Assembly (NCBI GenBank): GCA_038239345.1
Contig: JBBSEX010000057.1
Location: 1-15,251 of the forward strand
Direction of reading: 5' to 3'
Length of the DNA stretch: 15,251 bases
DNA from: JBBSEX01 sp038239345
GTDB taxonomy: Bacteria > Acidobacteriota > Terriglobia > Bryobacterales > Bryobacteraceae
The position numbers and the translations under genes are program-made. Below the pieces are notes generated by a model. That model saw nothing but the letters and a program-made list of their open reading frames with translations, made no database searches and was not told the origin of the DNA. Shown piece after piece: positions 7,011 to 14,596 of this stretch. Numbering within the stretch: the first letter of the stretch is position 1; the number at the start of each line of letters is the position of its first letter.

Positions 7011-8431
7011 AGTTCCCTTTCGAACTCATCAAGCCGCGAAAACGGGTAATTGTGGAAATCTTCGTCCCGAAATCGTTTCTTCTGCTCCGGGGGAGCTAGG
7101 CACACTCCGCGAACTTTGCTCGCAATCTCGGACTTAAGAATCGCCCGTATGTCGTCACAGTTCGTGGTGGCCCAAAGGGCGTGCGCCTTCCCGTTTCCAT
7201 GCAAGACCAGAATGCCTCGGGCTCTCCCATAGAACTGTTCGTACTTTTCCCGTCGTACGCGGTCCTCGCCCTTCAGCGGTGGCTTTTTGAAGATCCAACC
7301 CGCTGGCTGCGAAAGAAAGTCGACTCGATGGCCCTTGGACTCCAACTCCTCTCGAATTTCTTCCGCCAAGTCCTCATCTTCCTCGAGACACTGGACGAAG
7401 ACGCGGGATCCGGAGGGAGCCGCATTGTCATAGCCAGCATCCCGCACCGGCCGGCGCGCCGTGATGCTGTTCAGGATGTTTGAAAGAGCGTACTCCCAAC
7501 TCTTGCCAATCAAGTCATCCACGTTGCGAAGCTGCCGCGCGCGGGACAGGTACGGAGCCCACGAAGACGGCGCTGCGCTGGAATCACCCCATAGGAACAA
7601 CCGGACGGGCGTGCGATCCTGGCGCTGTGTTACCTCCAGAGCTCGCTCGAACTCGGTCACGCCTTGGCTTCCGTCCTCCACCGGTCCGAGGAGGTGAATC
7701 GAAGCATGCGTGAGGCCGATCCGGATCGCAATATCCTCCGCCAACCGGAAAGCGTCGGCCCCGGGCCACCGCGTCTCCGAAACAGGACGGATGTTCTTTT
7801 TGCGCAGATCCAGACACAACCGGTCACGCCGCGCCTGCCACTCCGCGCTAGGCGGCACATCGCCAATGTAAGCCACCGCCTCGGTCCGCGGAAGTCGTGG
7901 GTCCGCGCCCCGCAGTGTCTGTTTAAGGTTCCGGATCAGGCGTTGGTAGTCTTCGACCTCAGGCAGGCGCAATACGTCCAGCGGATAAGGCCGGCCGCGC
8001 CGCTCGCGCCCGGTATAGCTATAACACTTGTACTCGGGACTGTTGTCGAGTTGCCCCGGAAGCCGTACGTCCTCGCCGAGAGGTCCGATCGCGACCCGGG
8101 CCGTGCGCGCATCCGGACTCTGCGGATGTAGGCATGCGCACATCCGAAAATGCGACAGTTCCCACCGGCACCAGGAGTCTTTATCCGACCACCGGTCCCC
8201 CACAATGCAGATGAATGCTTTGGCCGATTCGAGCTGCGCTCGCAGCTCGTTCACGACGGGTCCGCTGCCGAGGCTCGTCTGGTCCAGAAAGACGTTCACC
8301 GGCGCGCCCGATAGGTTTTCCTTGAGGTCCCGCTCCAGCGCCGCCTTAAAATCGCGGGCCCAACTCGACCCGTTCGGACCAACAGGATCGTCGCTCCAAC
8401 TGTAGCTAATGAAAACGTCGCAGCTTGTCAT
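7007..8431 (-). CDS. TIR-domain protein with two further TIR-like modules
   Basis: 474 residues. The N-terminal TIR domain begins DVFISYSWSDD (5-15), has a BB-loop-like FLDQTSLGSG (48-57), and carries SWCRWEL (86-92), the classic motif in which Glu91 is the catalytic glutamate of NAD-cleaving TIRs. The middle module (about 184-320) has TEAVAYIGDV, a helix, IHLLGP (245-250) and ERALEV, resembling degenerate TIR-like/DUF4062-like modules of STAND systems. The C-terminal module starts RVFVQCLEEDEDLAEEI (343-359) and again has a TIR-like alternation without an obvious catalytic Glu. I prefer ATG 8431 over the TTG at 8440: the domain starts at once, and GGACGG lies just upstream, although this site is weak. 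The stop overlaps the STAND-WD40 start by 4 bases, so the two are probably made together. NADase or cyclic-ADPR-type signalling is inferred from the family and not shown. Confidence 0.9.
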   Translation of the reverse strand: MTSCDVFISYSWSDDPVGPNGSSWARDFKAALERDLKENLSGAPVNVFLDQTSLGSGPVVNELRAQLESAKAFICIVGDRWSDKDSWCRWELSHFRMCACLHPQSPDARTARVAIGPLGEDVRLPGQLDNSPEYKCYSYTGRERRGRPYPLDVLRLPEVEDYQRLIRNLKQTLRGADPRLPRTEAVAYIGDVPPSAEWQARRDRLCLDLRKKNIRPVSETRWPGADAFRLAEDIAIRIGLTHASIHLLGPVEDGSQGVTEFERALEVTQRQDRTPVRLFLWGDSSAAPSSWAPYLSRARQLRNVDDLIGKSWEYALSNILNSITARRPVRDAGYDNAAPSGSRVFVQCLEEDEDLAEEIREELESKGHRVDFLSQPAGWIFKKPPLKGEDRVRREKYEQFYGRARGILVLHGNGKAHALWATTNCDDIRAILKSEIASKVRGVCLAPPEQKKRFRDEDFHNYPFSRLDEFEREL

Positions 8432-8659
8432 ACCGTCCAACTTTTCTAATCAAACATGTTATTACAAGTCGCGCAGTCTCGTGTCCGGATGTTTCGATCT
8501 GGGAGGCTTGCAAGCCGGAGTTCCATTGCTATTGATAACAGCCCATATCACCAACAGCCGCGTCACTCGTTGTCGCGAGAAGGCGCCAATTAGGTTAGCG
8601 GACGCGGTCACACGTCTCGCGCTCAAAGACCTCACCACTTTCTGCAATGGCCGTCAACC
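8432..8659. promoter_or_regulatory. 228-bp gap inside the gene set, with a perfect 12-bp palindrome
   Basis: No credible gene lies here. GGCTTGCAAGCC at 8505-8516 is a perfect 12-base palindrome about 75 bases upstream of the TIR start, a position that suits an operator. Near the TIR start on the minus strand, TGTAAT resembles a -10 box, but no well-spaced -35 box goes with it. The gap may hold a separate promoter for the TIR/STAND part, which would split the genes into two transcripts. Confidence 0.35.
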
Positions 8660-8950
8660 TCAACCACGCTTCCTCAATTCATACCCCAGCGCGGTGATAG
8701 CTTTGAGCGCTTCGACTACCGTCTTCCGGTCGTATTCCTTCTCCGATTCCGGAAGCTCATCGTAAGGCACGAGATCAGGATGCTGCTTTTCGACATCGTT
8801 TCGCATCGCGCCATAACGCCAGCCCTCGTCGATCCGCTTCCGCGACCAGTGGTCGTGGTTGTTCCGCGCCAGTCTCTCCACTAGTTCCTCGAGATCTGCG
8901 TTCAGTGTTACATGCGAAGTGTCAATTGTTTCCGGGATGTAGGTTGTCAC
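8660..8950 (-). CDS. Stand-alone RyR-domain protein
   Basis: A 96-residue protein that is almost entirely one RyR (ryanodine-receptor repeat) domain: IPETIDTSHV (5-14), then LVERLARNNHDHW (23-35), RIDEGWRYG (39-47), HPDLVPYDELPESEKEYDR (57-75) and TVVEALKAITALGY (77-90). These are the signature blocks of the family, at full domain length. Bacterial RyR domains recur in conflict and nucleotide-signalling gene sets and are proposed to be ligand-sensing modules. A free-standing copy beside TIR and patatin genes fits such a role, but the ligand is unknown. Two GTG codons compete as start (8953 and 8950). AAGGAG at 8956-8961 is only 2 bases from the first and 5 from the second, so I chose 8950. 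The gene follows the patatin gene after about 50 bases. Confidence 0.88.
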   Translation of the reverse strand: MTTYIPETIDTSHVTLNADLEELVERLARNNHDHWSRKRIDEGWRYGAMRNDVEKQHPDLVPYDELPESEKEYDRKTVVEALKAITALGYELRKRG

Positions 8951-8955
8951 CACGT

Positions 8956-8961
8956 CTCCTT
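8956..8961 (-). promoter_or_regulatory. Ribosome binding site that decides the RyR gene start
   Basis: AAGGAG on the minus strand is the strongest Shine-Dalgarno match in the gene set. Its spacing favours the second GTG (8948-8950) over the first. Confidence 0.6.
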
Positions 8962-9001
8962 TACGTTTTCACTGGCTTGCCTTTGGCATCGCGTCTCCGC
9001 G

Positions 9002-11218
9002 TCATAGCTTCACATTTCTGCCTTCACGAAGAGCACCCAACAAGCGGGGCCGATCTAGCGTAGCTGGTGCAGTCGACGTGATTTCTTTGAGCATGGCGGC
9101 AAAGGGCCACGTGGTCTGGACCGGTTCTTCCGCCAGCTCGGTAATCTGCCTGGCAATATCCTTCTGGAAGGTCTTCGCCGCCATTTGATAGCCGCATGCC
9201 ATGAGGGCGTGGGATTCCATTTCCGAAAAAGCATCGAGATCGGTGCGAAGCTCGGCCAAGGCTCTTTGGAAGTCCTTCCGGACACCCGAAGGAGAGAGTG
9301 GCGATCGTTCAATCTCGAAGGTTTCCTGAGAGAACGGGAGGCGTATGGTGTCTGCATCGAGCCCGGCCTTCATATGCAAAAACATAAGGCCTCGGACTAG
9401 TCCCGAAAGGCGGCGCGCGGTAAGATCGCCGAAGGTGGTCTGGCGGACTCGCTCCATTAGAACATCCATTGCTCGCATGGGGTACTCTCCCAGCCCCTTG
9501 AATCCAGGAGAAGGCTGCCGCTGCAACAGGAGTTGGCCAGAAGCGTCGCTGACAAGGAGTACGTTGCAATTCGTAGCGAGCAGAGACAAGACGCCCTGAT
9601 TGTCATACACGCCGCCGTCCACAAGCTGGACACGAAAACCCTCATATGATTGCCCCAGCTCGAGCGGCGCGAAAATTCCGGGCACGGACGCAGAGGCTGC
9701 GACGGCTCGAGCAAGTCGAATGCGCCATCCGGCTTGATGGTTGTAGTAAGCCCACTCGAGGCGTTCGATATTATCGGCACCCTCCTTCAATTCCCATGGC
9801 GATTCGCCCATCCATGTTGGAGTAAACTGCCACCCCCGACCGGTATTCACAGTCGTGGCATTGAGAACCAGGGAGGGCACCTTGTTGGCACGGAGCCAAT
9901 TGTGTTTGGTCGGATTGAAGGTGTCCGAGCCGGTCAAGGCGGGGTCGTGGTCCCGGGGTGTAAAAGGGAGCTGGTCCATGAAGATCGGCGGTTGGATCGG
10001 TTCTGAATCGTCTGAATACAGCGGGCGGAAGAAGTGCTCCTCCAACGCGTCGGCGGTCTCCTCGGGATCCATGGCCCCCTGCTGTTTGCGCACGAGAACC
10101 GCAAAAAGGATCGCCGCTTTCGATGGTTGACTCCCCGCACGTAGGTCAACCGCAACTGCTCCCTTGAAGTGTTCGATCAACCCTAGGACCAGTGCAACGT
10201 AGTCGGCTTGCTTCAGCGTCCCGGGTTGCAGCAGGCGCTCGCGAAGCGCGAGCCAGTAGCACGCGCCAATGATGCTGCCGCCGGAGACGCATGAAAGGAC
10301 GTCGATATGACGAAGAACATTCATTTCGGCAAGCCTTGCCAGCACTCCTAAATGGTAGAAAGAAGCCCGAAACCCGCCGCCAGAAAGCGCTAAACCAACT
10401 TTGCCGATGAAAGCCGAGCGTACCGCAACCGCCGCCTTTGGTAGTAACGCATCGAACACCTCATTGATCTCCGGATGACTTAAAGGCTTTTCTTCACGAA
10501 GGTGAGCCAAAGTCGCCAGCTGGCGCGTTGTGGTTTGCAACTCCCATGCATCTGGCCGTGGGGCTGATTTGAGAATGCTCGCCGCCTCCGAATACTGGCC
10601 CAAACCAAAATGGGCCTCCGCGCGGCTAGCGGCATTCCACCACGAGCCTGACGGGGGAAGGTCGGCAACGATGCGTTTCCGCAAGTCGCTCGCCACCAGC
10701 CGTCTTGCATTTGGCTCGTCACCTCGCGACGCCAACAAGTCCTCGAGAAACGCCGCATTGATATGCGGATAAGCATCGTTTCCAAGCTGTTTACCCGCTC
10801 CCCGGCGGTAGAGATCTGCGGCGCCACGGAGATCGTCGTATTGGCCCAAGTCTTCCCATTGGCGCTTAAGAATTCCCCCGGCGATCCCCAGCGTCTCTGC
10901 ATCCCCGTCTAGACCAGGGTTATCCAGGGGAAATCTCGTCTTCAGAATTTCGATGGCGCGCCGGTGCTTCACCGTAGCTCCGAGTTCCGGATCCTTGCTG
11001 GTGAGTAACGCCTCCTCTCGGCAGAGTTTGTTAAGCAAAAGCGGGTCGGAAGGGAGTTCGTCGAGCAGACACTTGTGAACACGAAGACGTTCCAGTACCG
11101 CTCGGGCAATCGATAATTCACCCTCTCTCTTAAGCCTTCGCCAAAGATTGTCCACGTCGCTGAAAAGAAGGTACTCCCCACCCAGAAAACTGCGGGCCTG
11201 GTCGAGTGGGGTTGACAT
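9002..11218 (-). CDS. Patatin-like phospholipase with N-terminal TPR-S-like domain
   Basis: 738 residues. The N-terminal part (about 30-245) is helical and carries blocks typical of the TPR-S / MAP3K TRAFs-binding-like domain: DAETLGIAGGILKRQWEDLG (106-125), DLYRRGAG (135-142), YPHINAAFLEDLLASRG (150-166) and AEAHFGLGQYSEAASIL (200-216). The catalytic patatin domain (about 270-640) has the oxyanion loop LALSGGGFRASFYHLG (276-291), the nucleophile in VSGGSIIG (311-318, Ser315) and the second dyad member in VDGGVYDNQG (533-542, Asp534). Ser-Asp patatins cleave membrane lipids and serve as killing effectors in several anti-phage systems. TPR-S has been proposed as a sensor domain in nucleotide-centred conflict systems, so the protein probably joins signal recognition to membrane attack. 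Start ATG 11218 has AAAGGA 7 bases upstream and a sigma70-like promoter ahead. No CD-NTase is nearby, so a standard CBASS assignment does not fit. Confidence 0.93.
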   Translation of the reverse strand: MSTPLDQARSFLGGEYLLFSDVDNLWRRLKREGELSIARAVLERLRVHKCLLDELPSDPLLLNKLCREEALLTSKDPELGATVKHRRAIEILKTRFPLDNPGLDGDAETLGIAGGILKRQWEDLGQYDDLRGAADLYRRGAGKQLGNDAYPHINAAFLEDLLASRGDEPNARRLVASDLRKRIVADLPPSGSWWNAASRAEAHFGLGQYSEAASILKSAPRPDAWELQTTTRQLATLAHLREEKPLSHPEINEVFDALLPKAAVAVRSAFIGKVGLALSGGGFRASFYHLGVLARLAEMNVLRHIDVLSCVSGGSIIGACYWLALRERLLQPGTLKQADYVALVLGLIEHFKGAVAVDLRAGSQPSKAAILFAVLVRKQQGAMDPEETADALEEHFFRPLYSDDSEPIQPPIFMDQLPFTPRDHDPALTGSDTFNPTKHNWLRANKVPSLVLNATTVNTGRGWQFTPTWMGESPWELKEGADNIERLEWAYYNHQAGWRIRLARAVAASASVPGIFAPLELGQSYEGFRVQLVDGGVYDNQGVLSLLATNCNVLLVSDASGQLLLQRQPSPGFKGLGEYPMRAMDVLMERVRQTTFGDLTARRLSGLVRGLMFLHMKAGLDADTIRLPFSQETFEIERSPLSPSGVRKDFQRALAELRTDLDAFSEMESHALMACGYQMAAKTFQKDIARQITELAEEPVQTTWPFAAMLKEITSTAPATLDRPRLLGALREGRNVKL

Positions 11219-11509
11219 TGACGAATCCTTTCGACTTCAAAACATTATCGCCAAATGCGAGTTTGAAGACAAAGGCCCTTTAAAAGTTAGCGATCGTCAG
11301 CGCCTCATCGTGAGCGCCCGAGACCGGAATTCGGCGATGCCGAGATCGCCCCTTCCGCTCCTCTTGGTGAGAAGGGCTGTTTTCGCCAACAGTTCGGTAA
11401 GTTGTCGGAATCAGTCCCGGCGTGCAGATGATCAAATTCACTTCTCGGCAACCGTCAGTGCAAACGTGTTCGGAATCATCGCCGAACGGCGTTCGCGTTC
11501 CTTTCGAAA
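11219..11509. other. Intergenic region between the Lgt-like and patatin genes
   Basis: Open frames here continue from shadow frames of the Lgt-like gene and look non-coding. The region holds a promoter (11244-11272), an 11-bp palindrome (11271-11281) and a short GC-rich inverted repeat CGCCGAACGGCG (11480-11491), 19 bases after the Lgt-like stop. That repeat could slow polymerase but has no T-run to make it a clear terminator. Confidence 0.5.
11244..11272 (-). promoter_or_regulatory. Sigma70-like promoter for the patatin-RyR genes
   Basis: On the minus strand, TTGTCT (11267-11272) and GATAAT (11244-11249) are separated by exactly 17 bases. The -10 box matches the consensus at 5 of 6 positions and the -35 box at 4 of 6. 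Transcription would begin near 11237, leaving a leader of about 19 bases that includes the AAAGGA ribosome site (11226-11231) before ATG 11218. The palindrome AAAGGCCCTTT (11271-11281) overlaps the upstream edge of the -35 box and could be a regulator site. Confidence 0.6.
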
Positions 11510-12274
11510 CTAGCGTCCATTGATCGGAGCGTACACGGACTCCGACCCGTGCCTTCGATAACGTATCATCGCTGTCCAGCCTGCTGCTCCCGTGACGCAA
11601 CCCATCAAGGCCGCATAAAATGGCCATCTGAACGGGTCGACTTGGAGCGTGTCCAAACACGCGCGGAAGGCACCGTAGAGGACACCGAAGAGGCCGAAGA
11701 AGAACCCAGGCGCGCGCGGCTGGATGCCAAGCCACCAGAACAGCATCGACAGGGGGATCAGGAGAACGAACTCGATGAGCCCGAGGTCGTAAGCCGGTCC
11801 GCTGGGAAAATTGACCGCGATCCAGCTGCTGGACGGACGGCCGACATGGTCGTGGATGAGCGCGCACCCGAGCCGGCCGATCATCCATGAGAGCGGAAGA
11901 ACAAAGGCGATGCGGTCGAGCATTTGCAACGTCTCGAGGCCGGTGATTCCACGAAACCTGCACCACACGATGCCAGCGAGCAGGCCGCCGTAGAAGCCGC
12001 CCGCCGAGCGGATGCCCTGGCTGGTGCGCAGCACGATCGTTGGATCATGCAGGAAGGTCGAAAAATCATCCAGCGCGATTTTTGCGACATGCGCGAAGAA
12101 CAGGCCGAAGGCGAGCATCACCAGGCAGAGCATCGCCATCGAACGTGAATTCGCTCTCTCGGTTCGCAGAATCCTCCAGCGACCGATGAGGATGGCAGCC
12201 ACCAGCAGCGGGCCGAAGATGGGGATGTGCAGACGACCGGCGTTGATGGACTTCAGCTCGAAGTACGGGATCAT
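11510..12274 (-). CDS. Lgt-like integral membrane protein (prolipoprotein diacylglyceryl transferase paralogue)
   Basis: 254 residues with about seven membrane segments (near 17-33, 48-68, 92-105, 122-140, 163-182, 190-206, 218-237). The start MIPYFELKSINAGRLHIPIFG resembles Lgt N-termini. GRLGCALIHDHVGR (133-146) aligns with the Lgt signature 'GRLGNFINGELWGR', DLGLIEF (163-169) with its 'QLYE' region, and YGAFR (200-204) with the same word near the C-terminus. Differences from true Lgt: the catalytic histidine of 'FHGG' is Tyr95 (GGFYGG, 93-97), the signature Asn is Cys137, and a His-Asp-His motif (141-143) appears. It is therefore probably a paralogue with altered chemistry or substrate, and I give no gene symbol. 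It begins 9 bases after the TIR-NACHT stop without a clear ribosome site, so it is likely made by re-initiation from the same mRNA. Confidence 0.82.
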   Translation of the reverse strand: MIPYFELKSINAGRLHIPIFGPLLVAAILIGRWRILRTERANSRSMAMLCLVMLAFGLFFAHVAKIALDDFSTFLHDPTIVLRTSQGIRSAGGFYGGLLAGIVWCRFRGITGLETLQMLDRIAFVLPLSWMIGRLGCALIHDHVGRPSSSWIAVNFPSGPAYDLGLIEFVLLIPLSMLFWWLGIQPRAPGFFFGLFGVLYGAFRACLDTLQVDPFRWPFYAALMGCVTGAAGWTAMIRYRRHGSESVYAPINGR

Positions 12275-12283
12275 GGGTTCATT

Positions 12284-14596
12284 TCAATCGCTTATGCGGT
12301 CTTTCCCAGCGAAATAGTCGAGCAGCATTCTGTGAATGAAGATGTAACCGCTGCCCACCTTGCGCAGAAGGACACGATCGGCCGCTGCGTCGAGAAAGCG
12401 GACGTAGTTCCAGGGGAGCCGCTTGCGTCGCCACAGGAGCAGGCGCGTGAGATAATGGTCGAGCAGGAAATAACCGCCTTTCTCCAATCCGAAAAAGAAG
12501 CCCACCCAGGCGAGGAACGAACCTCCGCCGCCGACGATGGCGGATAAGGGCATGGTGGACGCGTTTGGGTCGAGGTTCATTCTGGCGACCGTCACGATGC
12601 CAGCGGTGCCCAAACCAACTGACAGACTGATATACACCAGGGTGGCTTTCAACGATTGCGTCAGAACCGAGTTAGGAGTCGGCCTGATTTCGATTTGGCG
12701 GGGCCGGGCCACAACACTGAGCATGTTTCCAACCCCAAATGCGATGGCCGCCATTGACGCATACCGTGGCGGCCTGAGCCATCCTCCCTCACCACCAGTG
12801 GTCGAGTGCTCGAAGACGTAACAGCCGGCCCAGCCGAAAACAAATCCCAGCAGGCCGCCCAGCAAGCTCCCCTCCAGAGCCGCGATCATCAATCTGCACA
12901 ACCCCGGCCAGTGCACCTCGACGAGGTCCACGGGTTTCTGCGCCCGGCCGCGAATGATGGAGAGGATGGCGCCGATGGCCATGAAAGACGGCACGAAAAA
13001 TACTGAGACGTATGGCGCAATGTCAGCGAAGCTCACGTGGGTGTCCCTTCTGAGCATCGCGCTAAGAAACGCGATCATAAGCACGCCGCCCAGCAGCCCG
13101 CTTGTAAACGCCACGAAAAGCGTTATCGCCAGCACCACCAACACTCGCTCGAATCGCTTCTCGAGCCAGGAGCGCCGGAGATCTTCGATGCGAAACGAAG
13201 TCTGTTCCCACTGGACCATCTTGCCCGCCAGCCAGGCTAGCCACCGTCGCATCTGTTCCGGCTTGTATCGTTCTTCGGCGCTGCGCCGGTGAAACATCTC
13301 CTCGACGTACATGGCAAACAATTGAGTCCGCCTTTGTTCCATGCCGACGACGCTTTCGCTAGGTCCCGTGGTGGGAAGTTTCTCGCCCACAATTGCCACA
13401 ATGCTCAGCGTCAGGGGTGTATCGAGGAGGGCCATGAGACCGGGATCGGCGGAAACAGCTTTGCGAACGCTGTCGGCCGTGCGCGTGGCGCCTACATCCT
13501 GCAGATACTCGATGATCTCGGGCGGTTTGAGCGGCAGAATCAGGATGGCGGCCGGTAGCCGGAGTTTTCGCGTCAGGGCCTCGTGTTCGGCAAGGCGGCA
13601 GCAGATGGCGATCTTTACAAAGCCGTGCTCGGAACGGAATTGATTGATGGCATCGACACAGTCATCCCGATACCGCGCGGCGACTTCATCAAGACCGTCC
13701 AGAAGTATTGTCAACTCCTCCTGGCGCACAAACCGCGGGGCTGCCGGCCCGGTCACATCGCTGCGAAGGCGGAGTTCCTCGATCAGCCACTCCTCGAGTG
13801 GCGGCCTGCGTAGCGCCCATGAGGAGAGATTGAAAACAACCGGTATAGGCTCGTCCGGGTCGGCCTCGGACCGATCCAGCAGCTCTTTGGCCAATCCCAG
13901 CAGAAGAGTCGTTTTGCCCGAACCGGGCTGCCCAAGAATCAACAGCTGCCCTAGGTGGTCGTCGAAGACTGAACTCAGCTTCGTCCCGTGCGGCAGAGGC
14001 GTGGGCTTCTCATCGGGCCGCTGGATAATGGCGTCCAGGCGGCGCTCTACCGCTTTCGGTTGACGCTCCAGGTCGGGACTGAGTGGAGCGCTGGCGTAGA
14101 GTGATTTCATGAGAACGCCGTCAATCCAGTCCGCTCGAACACGCTCGATGAGACCCATGCGCTCGCGAGAGGGGCCGAACGATGGCGGCTTGTAATCAAC
14201 CGCCCGGAGGGTTTCTGCAATTACCCTGGGGGTGTCGTGCGGGCCGTTCCATTTGAGCTGCTGGAAGCGACTGATATATGGCCTCAGGGGGTATGTGAAC
14301 TGCGTATCGTCGAGGCGCACCGGAATGATACCGGGCCGGCGAAACTCCCTATTCAACTGGTGGGCTTGCTCGACTTCATCCAAAACCATCGGACTCTTTA
14401 CAGAATTCGCCGAGAGAAGCGGGATGAGGTAGTCCGCAGTATGAAGCTCGCGGTCGATAATCTCGCCCCAGGGCTGGCCGCCGGGAATCCGGGTGTCGAT
14501 GAAAACTTCGTTCCTGGTGGCGAGCGCGGCGGCCAGTTCTTTCGCAAGAGATTCATCGAGCACGGAATGCGAATAGCTGACAAAAACGCGCGCCAT
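12284..14596 (-). CDS. TIR-NACHT protein with C-terminal membrane segments (bacterial NLR-like)
   Basis: 770 residues. TIR domain 1-135: RVFVSYSHS (3-11), FIDTRIPGGQPWG (32-44) and SPMVLDEVEQA (68-78), in which Glu74 fits the catalytic glutamate position. NACHT domain about 205-460: Walker A GQPGSGKTT (222-230), Walker B TILLDGLDEV (296-305), and LLDTPLTLSIV (390-400) typical of NACHT helical parts. About six hydrophobic segments follow (near 485-512, 527-548, 570-592, 611-628, 648-670, 684-706), ending with IFIHRMLLDYFAG (752-764), the usual 'F.HR.LLEYFA' end motif. NACHT STAND proteins of bacteria include anti-phage sensors; a TIR effector fused to NACHT and a membrane domain suggests NAD-based abortive defence at the membrane (inference). 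The start is fixed by the TIR domain beginning at once. No ribosome site is seen upstream. Confidence 0.92.
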   Translation of the reverse strand: MARVFVSYSHSVLDESLAKELAAALATRNEVFIDTRIPGGQPWGEIIDRELHTADYLIPLLSANSVKSPMVLDEVEQAHQLNREFRRPGIIPVRLDDTQFTYPLRPYISRFQQLKWNGPHDTPRVIAETLRAVDYKPPSFGPSRERMGLIERVRADWIDGVLMKSLYASAPLSPDLERQPKAVERRLDAIIQRPDEKPTPLPHGTKLSSVFDDHLGQLLILGQPGSGKTTLLLGLAKELLDRSEADPDEPIPVVFNLSSWALRRPPLEEWLIEELRLRSDVTGPAAPRFVRQEELTILLDGLDEVAARYRDDCVDAINQFRSEHGFVKIAICCRLAEHEALTRKLRLPAAILILPLKPPEIIEYLQDVGATRTADSVRKAVSADPGLMALLDTPLTLSIVAIVGEKLPTTGPSESVVGMEQRRTQLFAMYVEEMFHRRSAEERYKPEQMRRWLAWLAGKMVQWEQTSFRIEDLRRSWLEKRFERVLVVLAITLFVAFTSGLLGGVLMIAFLSAMLRRDTHVSFADIAPYVSVFFVPSFMAIGAILSIIRGRAQKPVDLVEVHWPGLCRLMIAALEGSLLGGLLGFVFGWAGCYVFEHSTTGGEGGWLRPPRYASMAAIAFGVGNMLSVVARPRQIEIRPTPNSVLTQSLKATLVYISLSVGLGTAGIVTVARMNLDPNASTMPLSAIVGGGGSFLAWVGFFFGLEKGGYFLLDHYLTRLLLWRRKRLPWNYVRFLDAAADRVLLRKVGSGYIFIHRMLLDYFAGKDRISD

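Noticed and set aside
7007..11218. Classical CBASS or Thoeris system
   Set aside because: No CD-NTase/cyclase accompanies the patatin, and no SIR2- or SLOG-containing ThsA-like protein accompanies the TIR gene in this window.
11280..11966. Long minus-strand open frame of 228 codons
   Set aside because: It overlaps the Lgt-like gene in another frame and is Arg/Pro-rich without any recognisable motif, as expected for a shadow frame in GC-rich DNA.
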